Below, in pieces: positions 34,649-43,600 of a DNA stretch of 62,444 bases (the stretch's first letter is position 1; each line of letters begins with the position of its first letter). Both the position numbers and the translations under genes were made by a program. This stretch comes from Micromonospora inaquosa (GTDB lineage Bacteria > Actinomycetota > Actinomycetes > Mycobacteriales > Micromonosporaceae): positions 1 to 62,444 of the forward strand of contig NZ_QGSZ01000214.1 of NCBI RefSeq assembly GCF_003857055.1, given 5' to 3'. The notes beneath the pieces are model-generated. The model made no database searches, had not been told where the DNA came from, and worked only from the letters and a program-made list of their open reading frames with translations.

Positions 34649-35776
34649 GTGAGAACGCGAATTGCGATCGCCGGTGGCGGTCTCGGCGGGTTGACGCTGG
34701 CACGGATCCTGCACCAGCACGGCATCGACGCGGTGGTGTACGACCGGGAGGCAAGCCGGTCCGCGCGCCCCCAGGGCGGTGCCCTCGATCTGCACCCGGA
34801 GTCCGGGCAACTGGCCCTGGCTGAGGCGGGTCTCGCCGGCCGGTTCCGGTCGGAGGCGCGGCCCGACGGCGAGGAACATCGCATCCTCGACCCGACCGGA
34901 CGCACCCTGGTGCACCATGAGCCGCAACCTGGCTCATTCTCCGGACGACCCGAGATCGACCGGAGCGCACTGCGTGATCTCCTACTCGACTCCCTCCCCG
35001 GCGACACGGTTCTCTGGCGGCACCGGCTGGTCGCGGCGACCCCGCGACCCGACACGGGCTGGGAACTGACGTTCCACGACGGCCACCGAACCAGCTGCGA
35101 CATCCTCATCGGCGCGGACGGCGCACGTTCGGTCGTCCGGTCACTGCTGACCGACGTCGAACTGTCCTATGTGGCAACGCTCGTGGAGCTGAGTGTCGAC
35201 GACGTCGACCGGCGCCATCCCGATCTCGCCGAGTTGGTCGGCCCCGGGAACCTGTGGTGCGTCGGCGTGAACCGGATCCTGGCAGCACAACGTCTCGGCG
35301 ACGGCAGCCTCCGGGTCGGAATCTCGCTGCGCGCGCAGGACCAGCCCCTCGACACGTACCGTAGTGAGCGAGCCCTGCTGGACATGTTCGCTGGCTGGGA
35401 CCCCTGCCTCACCGCACTCATCATGGCCGCCGACAGCCCGCCGACGCCACGCCTGATCGAGGCGATGCCCACCGGTACGCGCTGGACCAACCGGCCGGGC
35501 GTCACCCTCATCGGCGACGCCGCGCACCTCATGCCACCGGTCGGCGAGGGAGCGAACCAGGCCATGCTCGACGCCGCAGAACTCGCCGGCCAGCTCGCCG
35601 CCAACCCCGCCGACCCGAATGCGGCGATCCGGAGTTACGAAGAGTCGATGTTCACCAGGACTCACCCGATCGCCGAGATGTCCGCACGAGTCCAGGCCAT
35701 GATGCTCTCCCCTACCGCGGCGGAAGACATTGTTCGCTTCTTCAGCCGGCCGGCGGAACCGGCACGCACAGACTGA
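34649..35776 (+). CDS. TetX-like FAD-dependent monooxygenase
   Basis: This 375-residue class A flavoprotein monooxygenase starts at the GTG at 34649, 6 nt after TACGGT. FAD motif IAIAGGGLGGLTLARIL is near the N-terminus. GGALDLHPESGQLALAEAGL and RPEIDRSALRDLLLDSL closely resemble the tetracycline destructase TetX (GGTLDLH..., NPEINR...), and TLIGDAAHLMPPVGEGANQAM is the conserved GD motif. Length is close to TetX (about 388). With a TetR partner this looks like an inducible antibiotic- or aromatic-modifying enzyme; tetracycline activity is a hypothesis, since many relatives act on anthracyclines or phenols. Confidence 0.88.
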   Translation: MRTRIAIAGGGLGGLTLARILHQHGIDAVVYDREASRSARPQGGALDLHPESGQLALAEAGLAGRFRSEARPDGEEHRILDPTGRTLVHHEPQPGSFSGRPEIDRSALRDLLLDSLPGDTVLWRHRLVAATPRPDTGWELTFHDGHRTSCDILIGADGARSVVRSLLTDVELSYVATLVELSVDDVDRRHPDLAELVGPGNLWCVGVNRILAAQRLGDGSLRVGISLRAQDQPLDTYRSERALLDMFAGWDPCLTALIMAADSPPTPRLIEAMPTGTRWTNRPGVTLIGDAAHLMPPVGEGANQAMLDAAELAGQLAANPADPNAAIRSYEESMFTRTHPIAEMSARVQAMMLSPTAAEDIVRFFSRPAEPARTD

Positions 35777-35803
35777 CATCTGCCACTGTGGACGTTGGCG
35801 GGC

Positions 35804-35809
35804 GATAAT
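35804..35809 (+). promoter_or_regulatory. -10 box of a leaderless promoter (35.8-kb gene)
   Basis: GATAAT lies exactly 6 nt before the ATG at 35816 and is followed by no ribosome site. Confidence 0.5.
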
Positions 35810-35815
35810 CGTGCT

Positions 35816-36352
35816 ATGACGACGGATGCGCACCCTGAATCCGGTCTTCGCAAGGCCACCTTGACGGATCAGGACCTGGTGGAAACATCGTGGGATCACT
35901 GCCGAGTTCACGCGCTCGCCGTGACCGACGACGAGGGCCCGCCCGAGGACCCGACCCTGGACTACCGGGAGGACGACGACCTCGACCCCACCGCACCGTC
36001 GGCCTTGCAGTTGCGTCTCGACCTCGACTACATCGTGCGGCGGGTCGATCCGGGGCCGATGCGGGACATCCGCTTCTGGGTCGCGCCGGCCACGCTGATC
36101 TTTCACAGCGTGTGGGACATCGTCGGCGGCTTGCACTCCGTGTGTCTGCCGTTCGAGTTGAAGAACCTGCGCCAGGAGGCCCCCTCACAGTCAGGGGAGC
36201 CTTGCTGGCACCTGGAGGGGCGCAACCTGGACCTGAGGTTCCAGGCGTCGAGCTACACCTTGTACCTGCGCCAGCCCCCGCGTTACGGCCCTCGGGTGCT
36301 CCGGATGGCCGAACGGGGTGGCATCGGCTTCGACCCGAAGCCGTTCGCCTGA
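35816..36352 (+). CDS. conserved-looking hypothetical protein, unknown function
   Basis: I do not recognise this 178-residue soluble protein. It is acidic in the first third (a run of Asp/Glu around EDPTLDYREDDDLDP). A strand-rich middle follows (LQLRLDLDYIVRRVDPG, RFWVAPATLIFHSVWDI), then a Cys/Trp-containing end (GEPCWHLEGRNLDLRFQASSYTLYLRQPP). No membrane segment or signal is visible. The ATG is supported by the GATAAT hexamer 6 nt upstream. It resembles small immunity-like or SUKH-adjacent actinobacterial proteins only in general character. Confidence 0.6.
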   Translation: MTTDAHPESGLRKATLTDQDLVETSWDHCRVHALAVTDDEGPPEDPTLDYREDDDLDPTAPSALQLRLDLDYIVRRVDPGPMRDIRFWVAPATLIFHSVWDIVGGLHSVCLPFELKNLRQEAPSQSGEPCWHLEGRNLDLRFQASSYTLYLRQPPRYGPRVLRMAERGGIGFDPKPFA

Positions 36353-36666
36353 CCGGGGACGAGCCTGGCCCGCGCCGCGACGCCCGACGCGGCCGGCTGC
36401 GGTCCCTACCTCATTGCTCATCAGGATGCGCCGTCGTCGCGACGTCGCGATCTCCTACCGGTCGGTGGCACCGTGCTGCACCACGCCCAGGGCCGGTCCA
36501 CCGTCGAGCGCCAGGTTGGTGGAAGGCGGTATACCTCGAAGGTATTTCTATGACTCAGCGATATACCGCTCGACGAGACACGTCGCGTCGCTGAGCCGTC
36601 GGCCGAAAGGCCGGCACACTTGGCCGGGTCTTCGACTTCGGGATCGACGGGTATCAACCGTGTTGG
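36353..36666. other. intergenic stretch without a convincing gene
   Basis: About 310 bp follow with no open frame showing normal codon bias on either strand. The stretch is less GC-biased than its surroundings. It contains ATACCT-CGA-AGGTAT (36531-36545), a perfect inverted repeat, and GCGGTATA/TATACCGC arms around it. It may be a decayed locus or a regulatory region; no product is proposed. Confidence 0.5.
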
Positions 36667-36942
36667 TTGAACGGGACAGACCGGGTCGCGAAGCAACACG
36701 GAGGGCGCCTGGGCAGGCTAGTCGGCCGAACGCTCACGGGTTCGTGGATCGTGTGGGATTCCGAACGTGACGAGTGGTTTGCCGACTGCCCGGTGGTGCT
36801 CGACTTCGCCGGGGAGCGCCTGGAAGTCAATCACCAGAAGTTCGATGACGTGTCGACACCTGGAACTCGGTGGACGCCGGCACGGTGGGAAACCGCTTAC
36901 CAGCAAGCTATTGACGATCGTCACTGGCCGTCAGTACCGTGA
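36667..36942 (+). pseudogene. small hypothetical gene, apparently frameshifted
   Basis: The frame from 36667 encodes 91 residues. The middle (GSWIVWDSERDEWFADCPVVLDFAGERLEVNHQKFDDVS) reads like a real actinobacterial small-protein family. The tail STPGTRWTPARWETAY does not. The alternative frame gives VDTWNSVDAGTVG, which fits the expected continuation (HQKFDDxSxTWN) much better, so one base appears lost or gained near 36855-36862. The second frame stops at 36914, so the protein is also truncated. The end overlaps the promoter of the next gene. Confidence 0.45.
36911..36940 (+). promoter_or_regulatory. promoter of the ThuA/sugar-dehydrogenase gene
   Basis: TTGACG (36911-36916) and TACCGT (36935-36940) are separated by 18 nt. 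Transcription would begin near 36947, just before the palindrome at 36955. Confidence 0.6.
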
Positions 36943-36954
36943 TGCGGGCAGCGA

Positions 36955-36966
36955 GAAAGCGCTTTC
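36955..36966. promoter_or_regulatory. LacI-type operator palindrome
   Basis: GAAAGCGCTTTC is a perfect 12-bp palindrome of the LacI/CcpA class, placed immediately downstream of the predicted transcription start and 31 nt before the ATG. That is a classical repression position. Close relatives occur at 52108, 52149 and 53028. Confidence 0.65.
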
Positions 36967-36997
36967 CGACCCTCACCGTCCGACAGGGAGCGCCCCC

Positions 36998-39900
36998 ATG
37001 CCCCGACACCTCCGCGCGTTCTGCCTGATCCTGCTCGCCATCGCCACCGTGGCGAGCACCACCACCGCCCTGCCCGCCGAGGCCGCCCCACGCTTCCGGG
37101 TGTTGGTCTTCTCCAAGATCACCAACTTCTACCACGACTCGATCCCGGCCGGCATCGCGGCGATCCAGCAGCTCGGCACCGCCCACAACTTCGAGGTCGT
37201 CGCCACCACCGACGCCGGTGCCTTCACCGACGCCAACCTCGCCACCTTCGACGCTCTCGTTTTCAACAACACCAACAGCCTCCCGACCTCGGGCGACCTG
37301 CTCAACGCCAGCCAGCGGGCGGCACTACAGACGTTCATCCGCAACGGCGGCGGCTGGGCCGGCCTGCACGCCGCCTCAGCCAGCGAACGCGACTGGCAGT
37401 GGTACGAGGGCCTGGTCGGCACGATCTTCGACTACCACCCCGACTTCTCGTCCACCGGCGGCGCCTTCCCCGGCCGGGTCAAGGTGCTCGACCGGGCGCA
37501 CCCCTCCACCCGCAACCTGCCGGAGCTCTGGGAGCAGAGCGAGGAGTGGTACAACTGGCGGACCAACCCGACCGGCAACGTGCACACCCTCGCCCAGATC
37601 AAGGTGCGCGACGGGATCAACGGCCTGGACGAGGGCGTCGACCACGCGTACTCCTGGTGTCAGCGCTACGACGGCGGCCGGTCCTGGTTCACCGCCGGTG
37701 GGCACGCCAGCTCCCAGTTCAGCAGCGCGACCTTCCTGGAGCACCTGCGCTACGGCATCGAGTGGGCGGCCGGAGCGGTCGCTGGTGACTGCTCGGCCAC
37801 GAAGACCAGCAACTTCGAACGGGTCGGGCTGGTCACCGAGAACCTGGCCGACCCGTTCGAGCTGGCCGTCGGCCCGGACCGGAAGGTCTACTACATCCAG
37901 CGCACCGGCGCGTTGAAGGTGGTCAACTCCGACACCCTCCAGGTCACCACGCTGCTGGACTTCGCGTACACCTCGGCGATGACCGACCAGTCCGACGGGC
38001 TGCTCGGAATGACCCTGGACCGCAACTTCGCCAGCAACGGCTGGATCTACCTGCTCTGGTCGGACAAGACCCTCAAACAGCTCAACCTGTCCCGGTTCAC
38101 TGTCGCCAACAACAGCGTCGCGCTCTCCTCGGAGAAACGCCTGCTGGCCATCCCCACCTACCGGGGTGAGGGCCGGGCCAACTCGCACATGGGCGGATCG
38201 CTGGCCATGGACGCCGCCGGACGGCTCTACGCGGCGATCGGTGACAACACCGACCCGTTCGCCTCCAGCGGCTACACCCCCGTCGACGAGCGCGCCGGCC
38301 GCGCCGCCTGGGACGCCCAGGGCACCGCCGGCAACACCAACGACCTACGCGGCAAGATCCTGCGGATCACCCCACAAGCCGACGGTACGTACACAGTGCC
38401 GAGCGGCAACCTCTTCCCTGCCGGCACCGCGAGGACCCGGCCGGAGATCTACGCGATGGGCATGCGCAACCCGTTCCGGATCACCATCGAGCCGCAGACC
38501 AACGCGGTGCTGGTGGCCGACTACGGCCCGGACGCCCGCGCCGCCGACCCCAACCGTGGCCCGGAGGGGACTGTCGAGTTCAACCGGATCACCAGCGCCG
38601 GCAACTTCGGCTGGCCGTACTGTGTGGGCAACAACATCCCGTTCAACGACTACAACTTTGCCACCAACACCTCGGGGGCGAAGTTCAACTGCGCCGCACC
38701 GGTGAACAACTCACCCAACAACACCGGCCTGACCACCCTGCCGGCGGCAAAGTCGGCGCTGGTCTGGTACGCGTACTCCGCCTCCACCCAGTTCCCGGAG
38801 CTGGGCACCGGCGGTGGCGGGCCGATGAGTGGCCCGGTCTACGACTACGACCCGGCCAACACCCGCACGACGAAGTTCCCGGAGTACTTCGAGGGCAAGT
38901 GGATCACCTATGAGCTGACCCGCAGGTGGTTCAAGACGCTGTCGATCCACAAGACGGCGCAGACCTTCAACAACTCGCGCTTCGGGCCGACCGCCGTCGG
39001 TGACCTCCAGTCGATCAACGGGATCTTCGGCAACATGAGCTGGGTCCAGCCCTTCGAGGCGGAGTTCGGCCCGGACGGTTCGCTCTACGTCATCGACTTC
39101 GGCGAGGGCACCGGCAGCGGACGCGGCGGCAGCAACGCCGGCGCGGGCATCTACCGGATCGACTACGTCGCCAACGGACGGCCACCGACCGCGAAGATCG
39201 CCGCCACCCCGGACAGCGGGCGTACGCCGCTCGCTGTCAGCTTGTCCTCGGCCGGGTCGACAGCCGGTGACGGGTCGGCGCTCAGCTACGCCTGGGACTT
39301 CACCAACGACGGCAGCACCGACTCCACCGCCGCCAACCCGAGCCACACCTACTCGACGGCCGGCAGGCACACCGCCCGGCTGACCGTCCGCAACGGCGGC
39401 AACGGGTTGACCGCCACCGCGGTCACCGAGGTGGTGGTCGGCAACACCCGACCCACGGTGACCATCAGCGTGCCCGACGGTGGCTTCTTCGACTTCGGCG
39501 ACAAGATCCCGTACACGGTGACGGTCACCGACCCGGAGGACACCAACATCGACTGCGCGAAGGTGACGGTGCAGACGCAGCTCGGCCACGACCAGCACGC
39601 CCACCCGTTGGACGTGTATACCGGCTGCTCGGGGCTGCTCGCCACCGAGGCGGACGCGGGTGACGGCCACGGGCCGGGGCAGAACCTCTACACCCTGATC
39701 ACCGCGCAGTACACCGACGGCGGCGCGGCCGGCGGCGTACCGGCGCTGACCGGCTCGACCCGGGTCCAGTTGCAGCCCAAGAGCAAGGAGGCCGAGCACT
39801 TCAGCGCCCAGTCCGGCGTCACGGTCAACGACCGGGCCACCGCCCGCGCCGGCAAACGGCTCGGCGACGTCGACCACAACGACTGGGTGGCGTTCGGGCC

Positions 39901-40462
39901 GGCGGACCTGCGCAACGTCGGCTCGGTGACGCTGGGGGTGACCAACGGCGGCTTCGGCGGCACCATCGAGCTGCGGACCGGCTCGCCGACCGGCACGCTG
40001 ATCGGCTCGGCCACCATCGGGTCGACCGGCGGGTGGGACAACCTGGTCTCCCCCACCGTCACCCTGACCAACAAGCCCACCGGCACCACCACCCTGTACG
40101 CGAAGTTCGTCAACGCCGCCCAGTCCGGCGGCACCCCGGACCTGCTCGCACTCGACTGGCTACGGTTCAACGGCGCCGGGGTCAAACTGGAGCCGGGCGG
40201 GACGCTGTCAGTGGCGGCGAACCCGGCCAGCGGCACCGGAACGCTGAACACCACGCTGACCGCCACCGCCACCGCACCGGCCGGGCAGAGCATCACCGAC
40301 TACGCGTGGGACTTCGGTGACAACAGCGCCGTCACGCACGGAGCGACGCTACGGTCGATCGCCCACAGCTACAGTCGCAAGGGGACCTTCACCGCCCGGG
40401 TGACGACCACCTACAGCACCGGCGAGACCCGCTCGATCAACCTGACCATCAGGGTCACCTGA
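36998..40462 (+). CDS. secreted ThuA / glucose-sorbosone dehydrogenase / PKD / CBM6-like protein
   Basis: This 1154-residue exported protein starts at the ATG at 36998 (GGGAG site). A signal peptide ends near EAAPRF. Domains in order: ThuA-like glutamine-amidotransferase fold (about 31-260; VLVFSKITNFYHDSIPAGI, NGGGWAGLHAAS), a soluble PQQ-type glucose/sorbosone dehydrogenase propeller (about 270-720; NLADPFELAVGPDRKVY, NSHMGGSLAMDAAGRLY, AMGMRNPFRIT, GPDGSLYVIDFGEG), a PKD domain (728-815), an Ig-like stretch, a CBM6-like module (about 928-1063; EAEHFSAQSGV, KRLGDVDHNDWVAF), and a second PKD (1066-1154). It should act extracellularly on carbohydrates. The operator upstream suggests sugar induction. 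Confidence 0.88.
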   Translation: MPRHLRAFCLILLAIATVASTTTALPAEAAPRFRVLVFSKITNFYHDSIPAGIAAIQQLGTAHNFEVVATTDAGAFTDANLATFDALVFNNTNSLPTSGDLLNASQRAALQTFIRNGGGWAGLHAASASERDWQWYEGLVGTIFDYHPDFSSTGGAFPGRVKVLDRAHPSTRNLPELWEQSEEWYNWRTNPTGNVHTLAQIKVRDGINGLDEGVDHAYSWCQRYDGGRSWFTAGGHASSQFSSATFLEHLRYGIEWAAGAVAGDCSATKTSNFERVGLVTENLADPFELAVGPDRKVYYIQRTGALKVVNSDTLQVTTLLDFAYTSAMTDQSDGLLGMTLDRNFASNGWIYLLWSDKTLKQLNLSRFTVANNSVALSSEKRLLAIPTYRGEGRANSHMGGSLAMDAAGRLYAAIGDNTDPFASSGYTPVDERAGRAAWDAQGTAGNTNDLRGKILRITPQADGTYTVPSGNLFPAGTARTRPEIYAMGMRNPFRITIEPQTNAVLVADYGPDARAADPNRGPEGTVEFNRITSAGNFGWPYCVGNNIPFNDYNFATNTSGAKFNCAAPVNNSPNNTGLTTLPAAKSALVWYAYSASTQFPELGTGGGGPMSGPVYDYDPANTRTTKFPEYFEGKWITYELTRRWFKTLSIHKTAQTFNNSRFGPTAVGDLQSINGIFGNMSWVQPFEAEFGPDGSLYVIDFGEGTGSGRGGSNAGAGIYRIDYVANGRPPTAKIAATPDSGRTPLAVSLSSAGSTAGDGSALSYAWDFTNDGSTDSTAANPSHTYSTAGRHTARLTVRNGGNGLTATAVTEVVVGNTRPTVTISVPDGGFFDFGDKIPYTVTVTDPEDTNIDCAKVTVQTQLGHDQHAHPLDVYTGCSGLLATEADAGDGHGPGQNLYTLITAQYTDGGAAGGVPALTGSTRVQLQPKSKEAEHFSAQSGVTVNDRATARAGKRLGDVDHNDWVAFGPADLRNVGSVTLGVTNGGFGGTIELRTGSPTGTLIGSATIGSTGGWDNLVSPTVTLTNKPTGTTTLYAKFVNAAQSGGTPDLLALDWLRFNGAGVKLEPGGTLSVAANPASGTGTLNTTLTATATAPAGQSITDYAWDFGDNSAVTHGATLRSIAHSYSRKGTFTARVTTTYSTGETRSINLTIRVT

Positions 40463-40471
40463 CCACAGCAC

Positions 40472-40504
40472 GGTGGCGGGCGGAGGTCGAGCCCGCCCGC
40501 CACC
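40472..40504 (+). terminator. terminator hairpin after the ThuA/dehydrogenase gene
   Basis: GGTGGCGGGCGG and CCGCCCGCCACC form a perfect 12-bp stem with a 9-nt loop, 9 nt after the stop codon. Confidence 0.75.
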
Positions 40505-40623
40505 ACTCGCCCCGCCCGACCCGTCCGAGACGTCAAGGCGCCCGGACGCGTGGCCCAGACAGCGACGTCGATCATCGCCGGCAACGTCGTGCAGATGTCC
40601 AGCAAATGATCTGACCGGTGGCC

Positions 40624-40667
40624 CCGGGGTGTGGGGCGGTGCACGTCGGCACCGCCCCACACCCCGG
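40624..40667. terminator. very strong bidirectional hairpin
   Basis: Two perfect 19-bp arms (40624-40642 and 40649-40667) flank a 6-nt ACGTCG loop, 8 nt beyond the subtilisin stop codon. It serves as the subtilisin terminator and as a second barrier for transcription from the opposite direction. Confidence 0.8.
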
Positions 40668-40675
40668 CTGCACGG

Positions 40676-43600
40676 TTACTGCCAGGAACCCTGCTGGGTG
40701 TAGACGAGGTTGCCCGGGACGACCACCCCGCCCTTGGTGCGGTACTCGGTGTACGCCCAGAAGTCACCCTCGGCCAGCGGCTTCTTCGGCTGCAACGTGA
40801 ACCCGTACGTCAATCCCCGCTCCACCGTGGACGGCAGGGTGAGGGTCGCACCGGCGTACTTGGCGTCGCGACCGATGATGGCGTGACTCAGGTCGAAGTC
40901 GACGACCGGGCCACCGGACACCTGCGCGAACACGTAGGCGGTGTAGCGCCCCGGCTCGGGCAGGAACTTGTACGCCTGCTCGTCGCTGGTCCAGAACCTG
41001 TCACTGCTGTAGATCAGGGTGTTGCCCTTGTACAGGTAGAGATCGAGGTTCGCGTTCGGATCGTCGGTGCTGGTCTCGACGACAATGCCGGCGGTGTTCG
41101 CCGGCACTGTGAAGTCGACCTTCTTCACGCCGGCGGCGCTCGGGTCGAACACGCCGCCGTAGACGCCGGCCGGCATCGAGTACGAGTCGCGCCGCATCGG
41201 GGTGTAGCCGGTGCTGCGTCCGGCGAGCGGCCCGGTGAAGCCCGGCTGGACCGAGCCGAGCGCCCCGTTGGTCATCCGGGCGAATTCCTCACCGTCGTCG
41301 GCGTACGGGCGGGGTGCGATGCCCCACGGCCGGGCGGCGACCGGGATCCGGGCGGTGTGGGCAGTGCCGCGCCAGGTGATCGACCCGGTCACGTACCGGT
41401 CCCAGGGTGCGCTGCCCCGACGCAGGGTGATGGTGACCGTCTTGGACTTGCCGGGGGCCAGCGTCACCGCTGCCGGCGACACGGTGACCTTCATGCCGGG
41501 CAGGCCGGAAACCGACGAGCGGTAGGTCTCCCGCGCCTTGCCCACATTGGTCAGGGTGCGGGTGAGGGTCACCGGGCGGGTGCCGTCGTATTCGCGCAAC
41601 GAGATGGCCGGCAGGTTGAGTGCCTTGCCGTCGGGCTGCGCCGTCTCGCTGAACTCGACCAGTTCCGCCGCCGTCGGCTCGATGACCAGACCCGGGTCGG
41701 AGGCCCCGGGCAGGTTGATGAACCCGCTGCCCTGCTCCAGGGGGTTGCTGGTGCCGACCGTGTCGGTGGCGGTGGTGCGCAACGCCGAGGCGACCGCGCC
41801 GGGCGACCACTCCGGGTGGGTGGCGCGCAGGATCGCTGCCGCGCCGGCCACGTACGGCGAGGCCATCGAGGTGCCCGAGTACGCGTCGTACTGTCGCCCG
41901 AAGTTGCCCGCCGGTGAGACCGCGGCGATGATGTTCGACCCCGGCGCGACCAGGTCCGGCTTGAAGACGCCGAGGGTCACCTTGTCCGGGCCGGTGGAGG
42001 AGAAGTCCGCCACGCTGGGGATGCCGGGAACGCTGGAGCCGTCGCCGCCGGTGCGCAACGACACCGTCGCGTCGGTCGGGTGGCGCATCAGGTAGTTGAA
42101 CAGCTTGCCGGCCTGCTTCTCGGTCGGCAGGTAGACCACCGGGAAGTTGAAGATGGAGTTGATCCGGTAGTTGCCGACCGGGTCGAACACCACCATCGCC
42201 GCCCCGCCCTTGGCCTTGATCTCGGCGGCGGAGCCGAACATGTCGGAGAGCGCGCAGGCGACCACCTTGCCCTTGATCTTGGCGGGGTCGAGGCTGCCCG
42301 GCTCGCAGTAGACCGCACCCAGATCCGGCGAGCCGGCCTGTTCACCGAAGACCATCGGCCGTGCGTCGCCACCGGGCAGGGCGTCCAGCGAGCCGCCGAC
42401 CAGCTTGGTGCCGTCGCCCAACTTGGCGGTGGCCTCGTCGAGCTTGGTCACCGCCGCGCCGACCGTGGTCACCCAGGGTGCCGCGTTGCTGATCGCCCCA
42501 CTCACGATGCCGGTGTTGCCGGCCGACGCCGCTACGAAGACCCCAGCCAGCGAGGCGTTGAGGAACGCCACGCCGATGGGGGTGTTGGCCTCCCAGTCGC
42601 CGAGCTCGGAACCGATCGAGAAGTTCAGCACCTGCACGCCGTCGGCGACGGCCGCGTCGATGCCGGCGATGATGTCGGCGTCGAACCCCATGCCGCCCCA
42701 GAGCACCTTGTAGACGGCGATCTGGGCGTCCGGCGCCACCCCGGAGACGGGACCGAAGCCGCGGCCGTCGATGGTGACGTTCGGCAGGGCCAGACCGGCC
42801 GCCGTGGACGCGGTGTGGGTGCCGTGCCCGGACATGTCGCGGGGGGAGAGCACCTCACCGTCGGGTACCGAGCCGCCGCCGGCGAGCCAGGTGTCGGCGA
42901 AGTAGCGGGCGCCAACGATCTTGCCGTTGCAGTGCTCGGCCACGAAGGCGACGCCGGCCTGGCAGGTGCCGTGCCAGGTCGCGGGGGCGGTCATCTTCTT
43001 GGCGAACGACGCGCTCTCCGGCCAGATGCCGGTGTCCAGGACGCCGATCACCGTGCCCGCGCCCGTGCCGGGACCGGGCTTGGCCGGTCGGCCGGCGCGG
43101 TCCGTCGGTGCCGACTGCTCGGCGCCACTGGGGGCGGCGGGCGTCGGGTTGGCGGCCGGCGGCGTGGCTGCGGCGGGCGGCGTCGAAGGGGTGCCGAGGG
43201 CCTGCGCGGCGGTGACGGCGCGGACCCGCTTGTCCGCCCGCAGCGTGCTCACCTGCTGGGCGGTCAGCTTCGCCGAGAACCCGTTGAAGGCTGTGGTGTA
43301 GACGGCGTTTACCTTGACCCCGGCTGCGGCGGCGACGGCGCCGCGCTGCGCGTCGAGGTGCCGGCGGTACACCTGCGACGGCGTCGACGTCACGTCCAGC
43401 CGGTTGCCCGCCGCCGGGCGGGTCCGCGCCAGACCGGACACCCCACCGGTGTACGTGGTCAACGGCTCCTCGGCCAGTTCGACGACGTACATGCCGGAGC
43501 CGGTCGCGTCCACGGCCGCCTTCGGGTTGGCCGCGCGGTTGCCGCCGGGTCGACGGTCGGCTCCGTCGGTCAGTGTGGCTTTCTTGTCGGACCCCGAGGT

